Shown here piece by piece: positions 61,730 to 64,000 of a DNA stretch of 64,000 nucleotides. Numbering within the stretch: position 1 is the first letter of the stretch; each line of letters begins with the position of its first letter. The notes beneath the pieces are model-generated. The model made no database searches and was not told the origin of the DNA. It worked only from the letters and a program-made list of their open reading frames with translations. Origin of the DNA: Bradyrhizobium sp. B097 (GTDB taxonomy: Bacteria; Pseudomonadota; Alphaproteobacteria; Rhizobiales; Xanthobacteraceae); assembly GCF_038957035.1 (NCBI RefSeq), contig NZ_CP152412.1:1546501-1610500 (forward strand), given 5' to 3'. Position numbers and translations under genes: made by a program.

Positions 61730-62914
61730 CTAGCGACCTGTGACCAGCAGGCTGCGGCAGTGCCGCGCAATACTGACTTCCTCATTGGTCGGAATGATCA
61801 GTACATCGACCGGGCTGCCCATCGCGGCGATCCGCTGCGCGCCCTGAGCATTTGCGGCTGCATCGATGCTGACCCCGAGCCAGGAGAGGCGATCGCAGAT
61901 GCGCTGCCGGATTTCCGGGGCGTGCTCGCCGATGCCGCCGGTAAACACCAGGCCATCGAGGCCGGCGAGGGTACTTGCCATCACGGCGACTTCTGCGGCG
62001 ACACGAAATGTGAAGAGATCGACGGCTTCGCGAGCCGCAGGATCGTGGCTCGCCAGCAGGGCGCGCATGTCGGCTGACACGCCTGAGACGCCGAGCAGAC
62101 CCGAACGTTCGTACAGCAGGTGCTGTACGTCATCGACCGACATTTTCTCTTCCTGCATGAGATAAAGTAGCACGCCGGGGTCTATCGTTCCACAGCGTGT
62201 CCCCATCACGAGACCGTCGAGTGGGGTCAATCCCATCGTGGTGTCGACGCTGTCGCCCTTTCGTAAGGCGCAGAGGCTCGCACCGTTGCCGAGATGCGCC
62301 ACGACGACGCGCTTGTCGGCCCATCGCGGCGCGATCGCGGCGAGCCGTCTGGCGACGTATTCGAAGGAGAGGCCGTGGAAACCGTAGCGGCGGATGCCGC
62401 GCTCCTCGAACTGCCGCGGGATGGCAAAGCGGCTAGCCGGCGGCGCCAGGCCGTGATGGAAGGCCGTGTCGAAGCAGGCGATCTGCGTCAGCTCCGGCTG
62501 CAGTGACTGCACGGCCCGGACCGGCGCAAGACAGCGCGGCTGGTGCAGCGGCGCCAGCGGCGTCAACGCCTCCAGCGCAGCGAGGGTCTGCCCTGCGATG
62601 ACGACCGGTCCATAGAACTCGCTCCCGCCATGGACGATGCGGTGGCCGACGGCGGCGAGCTTACCGCCGTCGAGATAGTCTTCAATCCAGGCAAAGATAT
62701 CGCTGAACAGACCGCTGTCCTCCAACGTGCCGCTCGCGCGGCGCTTCTCGAACAGCGGCTTGCCTGAGGCATCGCTCACGACGATGCGTGGGACCTTCTC
62801 CTGCTCGTCGAGCAGGCCTTTGCATTGCAGCTTTGGCTCGGCCGGCGCGATGTCGAACAGGCCGAACTTGATGCTGGATGAGCCGGCGTTAAGCACCAGG
62901 ACGCTGTCGGACAT
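61730..62914 (-). CDS. ackA: Acetate kinase
   Basis: 394 residues. Interconverts acetyl-phosphate + ADP with acetate + ATP. VLVLNAGSSSIKFGLFD at the N-terminus, HRIVHGGSEFYGPVVI, ACFDTAFHHGLAPPASRFAI P, RRYGFHGLSFEYVARRL, VVAHLGNGASLCALRKGDSV DTTMGLTPLDGLVMGTRCG, and LVFTGGIGEHAPEIRQR are the full set of ASKHA acetate-kinase marks. Start 62914 by homology (frame 12 codons longer). Follows the phosphoketolase gene by 28 bp, probably one operon. Confidence 0.97.
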   Translation of the reverse strand: MSDSVLVLNAGSSSIKFGLFDIAPAEPKLQCKGLLDEQEKVPRIVVSDASGKPLFEKRRASGTLEDSGLFSDIFAWIEDYLDGGKLAAVGHRIVHGGSEFYGPVVIAGQTLAALEALTPLAPLHQPRCLAPVRAVQSLQPELTQIACFDTAFHHGLAPPASRFAIPRQFEERGIRRYGFHGLSFEYVARRLAAIAPRWADKRVVVAHLGNGASLCALRKGDSVDTTMGLTPLDGLVMGTRCGTIDPGVLLYLMQEEKMSVDDVQHLLYERSGLLGVSGVSADMRALLASHDPAAREAVDLFTFRVAAEVAVMASTLAGLDGLVFTGGIGEHAPEIRQRICDRLSWLGVSIDAAANAQGAQRIAAMGSPVDVLIIPTNEEVSIARHCRSLLVTGR

Positions 62915-62942
62915 AGACGGTCTCTCTCGCGTGCTCGCTGCC

Positions 62943-64000
62943 TCAGTCAACGGATTTGTGGTTCGTCATGCCGTAGGGCCAGACCCAGTCACGGATCTGC
63001 GGCATGTCCTCGCCATGCTCGCGCACGTAGCGCGTATGCTCGATCAGCGCGTCACGGAATTGCTGCTTGACATGGGCAGCTGCGATGTCGAGCCCCGGCA
63101 CACGCTCGATTGCTTCGATGGCGAGATGGAAGCGATCGAGGCCGTTCAACACCACCATGTCGAACGGCGTCGTGGTGGTGCCTTCCTCCGCAAAGCCCCG
63201 CACGTGCATTCCATCGTGATTGGTGCGGTTGTAGGTCAGGCGATGGATCAGATAGGGGTAGCCATGATAGGCGAAGATGACGGGCTTATCGCGGGTGAAC
63301 AGGCTGTCGAAGTCGCGGTCGGACAGGCCGTGCGGATGCTGCTCCGTCGGCTGCAGCGTCATCAGGTCGACCACGTTGACGACGCGGATCTTCAACTGCG
63401 GCAGCGCCTTGCGGAGCAGATCGACGGCGGCGAGCGTCTCCAGCGTCGGGACGTCGCCGGCGCAGGCCATCACCACGTCTGGCTCGGCGTTGACTGCTTC
63501 GGTGCCGGCCCATTTCCAGATGCCGATGCCTGCCTCGCAATGACTGATCGCGTCGCGCATCGAGAGCCATTGCGGCGCGGGTTGCTTCCCGGCAACGATC
63601 ACATTGATGCGGTCATAGGTGCGCAGGCAGTGGTCCGCGACCCAGAGCAGGGTGTTTGCATCAGGAGGGAAGTAGACGCGGACGATATCGGCGTTCTTGT
63701 TAGTGACGAGATCGACAAAGCCGGGATCCTGATGACTGAATCCATTGTGGTCCTGACGCCAGACATGCGAAGTGAGGAGATAGTTCAGAGATGCGATCGG
63801 CCGCCGCCAGGGCAGCGCCCGCGAGACCTTTAGCCATTTGGCGTGCTGGTTGAACATCGAATCCACGATGTGGATGAAGGCCTCATAGCAGGAGAAGAAG
63901 CCGTGGCGGCCGGTAAGTACGTAGCCCTCGAGCCAACCCTGACAGAGATGCTCGCTCAGGACTTCCATCACTCGCCCGTCATGAGCCAGATGGACGTCAT
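62943..64000 (-). CDS. xfp: Xylulose-5-P/fructose-6-P phosphoketolase (5' end outside window)
   Basis: The last ~352 residues of a ~790-residue thiamine-diphosphate enzyme that splits Xu5P or F6P with phosphate into acetyl-phosphate and G3P/E4P. Visible marks: [88 protein letters not shown] ([21 protein letters not shown]), [20 protein letters not shown], and the C-terminal [20 protein letters not shown]. The frame is open past base 64000 ([10 protein letters not shown]) so the apparent Met starts near 63970 are internal. Feeds acetate kinase downstream. Confidence 0.95.
   Translation of the reverse strand, partial: DVHLAHDGRVMEVLSEHLCQGWLEGYVLTGRHGFFSCYEAFIHIVDSMFNQHAKWLKVSRALPWRRPIASLNYLLTSHVWRQDHNGFSHQDPGFVDLVTNKNADIVRVYFPPDANTLLWVADHCLRTYDRINVIVAGKQPAPQWLSMRDAISHCEAGIGIWKWAGTEAVNAEPDVVMACAGDVPTLETLAAVDLLRKALPQLKIRVVNVVDLMTLQPTEQHPHGLSDRDFDSLFTRDKPVIFAYHGYPYLIHRLTYNRTNHDGMHVRGFAEEGTTTTPFDMVVLNGLDRFHLAIEAIERVPGLDIAAAHVKQQFRDALIEHTRYVREHGEDMPQIRDWVWPYGMTNHKSVD

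Overview
The window looks like chromosome from a Bradyrhizobium-type alphaproteobacterium (Nitrobacteraceae). The basis is the high GC with strong third-position bias, the Caulobacter/rhizobial-type flagellar cluster fliF-fliG-fliH-fliN-flbD with the CtrA inhibitor sciP beside it, FixK/FNR-type boxes in front of many genes, PHB genes, and several intergenic palindromic repeat families that I associate with this genus. The genus call is inference; nothing here fixes the species.

Layout. 1-8.9 kb: 3' part of a PiT phosphate transporter, a cyclic-nucleotide-binding protein, small secreted or membrane proteins, an AraC regulator, the msrB/msrA methionine sulfoxide reductases and a RecD-like helicase, separated by palindromic repeats. 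9-15.9 kb: sulfonate-sulfur block: an LLM flavin monooxygenase with its own terminator, then ssuA-ssuA-ssuD-ssuC-ssuB and a flavin reductase with overlapping or closely spaced genes. The ssuC gene carries a dispersed ~100-bp repeat in frame. 16-22.3 kb: flagellar MS-ring/switch operon, sigma-54 regulator flbD, and sciP. 22.8-28 kb: mixed region (hydrolase, OpgC-like acyltransferase, AraC regulator, small proteins). 28.4-30.7 kb: fliK-flgD. 31-33.4 kb: mnmA, a methyltransferase, a secreted Pro-rich protein.

33.5-38.7 kb: a decayed integrated island. A large serine recombinase is seated on tRNA-Met(CAU), so that its last codons and stop lie antisense inside the tRNA. Behind it are a broken UvrD-like helicase that has lost its Walker A region, a fragment of another gene, and an apparently intact PAPS-reductase-like ATP pyrophosphatase of the kind found in DNA-sulfur/defence loci. 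The right edge appears to cut a resident gene.

38.8-64 kb: a low-oxygen/energy-stress region. Nine TTGA(C/T/G)-N4-(A/G/C)TCAA boxes and a weaker tenth lie mostly 50-100 bp upstream of start codons, serving roughly ten transcription units: a DUF2892 membrane protein, a magnesium P-type ATPase, CBS+BON proteins, a universal stress protein, acetoacetyl-CoA reductase with CBS/eRF1-like/PHA synthase genes, an alcohol dehydrogenase-kinase-membrane protein operon, a CBS protein with an ADP-forming acetyl-CoA ligase fused to a GNAT acetyltransferase, and an Mla-type lipid ABC transporter whose MCE protein is fused to a PqiC-like domain. A FixK-like Crp/Fnr regulator sits in the middle. At the right end are acetate kinase and phosphoketolase (cut by the window edge). 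Read together, carbon would be routed via acetyl-phosphate/acetate/acetyl-CoA and into PHB, with alcohol dehydrogenase as redox valve and CBS/Usp proteins as energy sensors.
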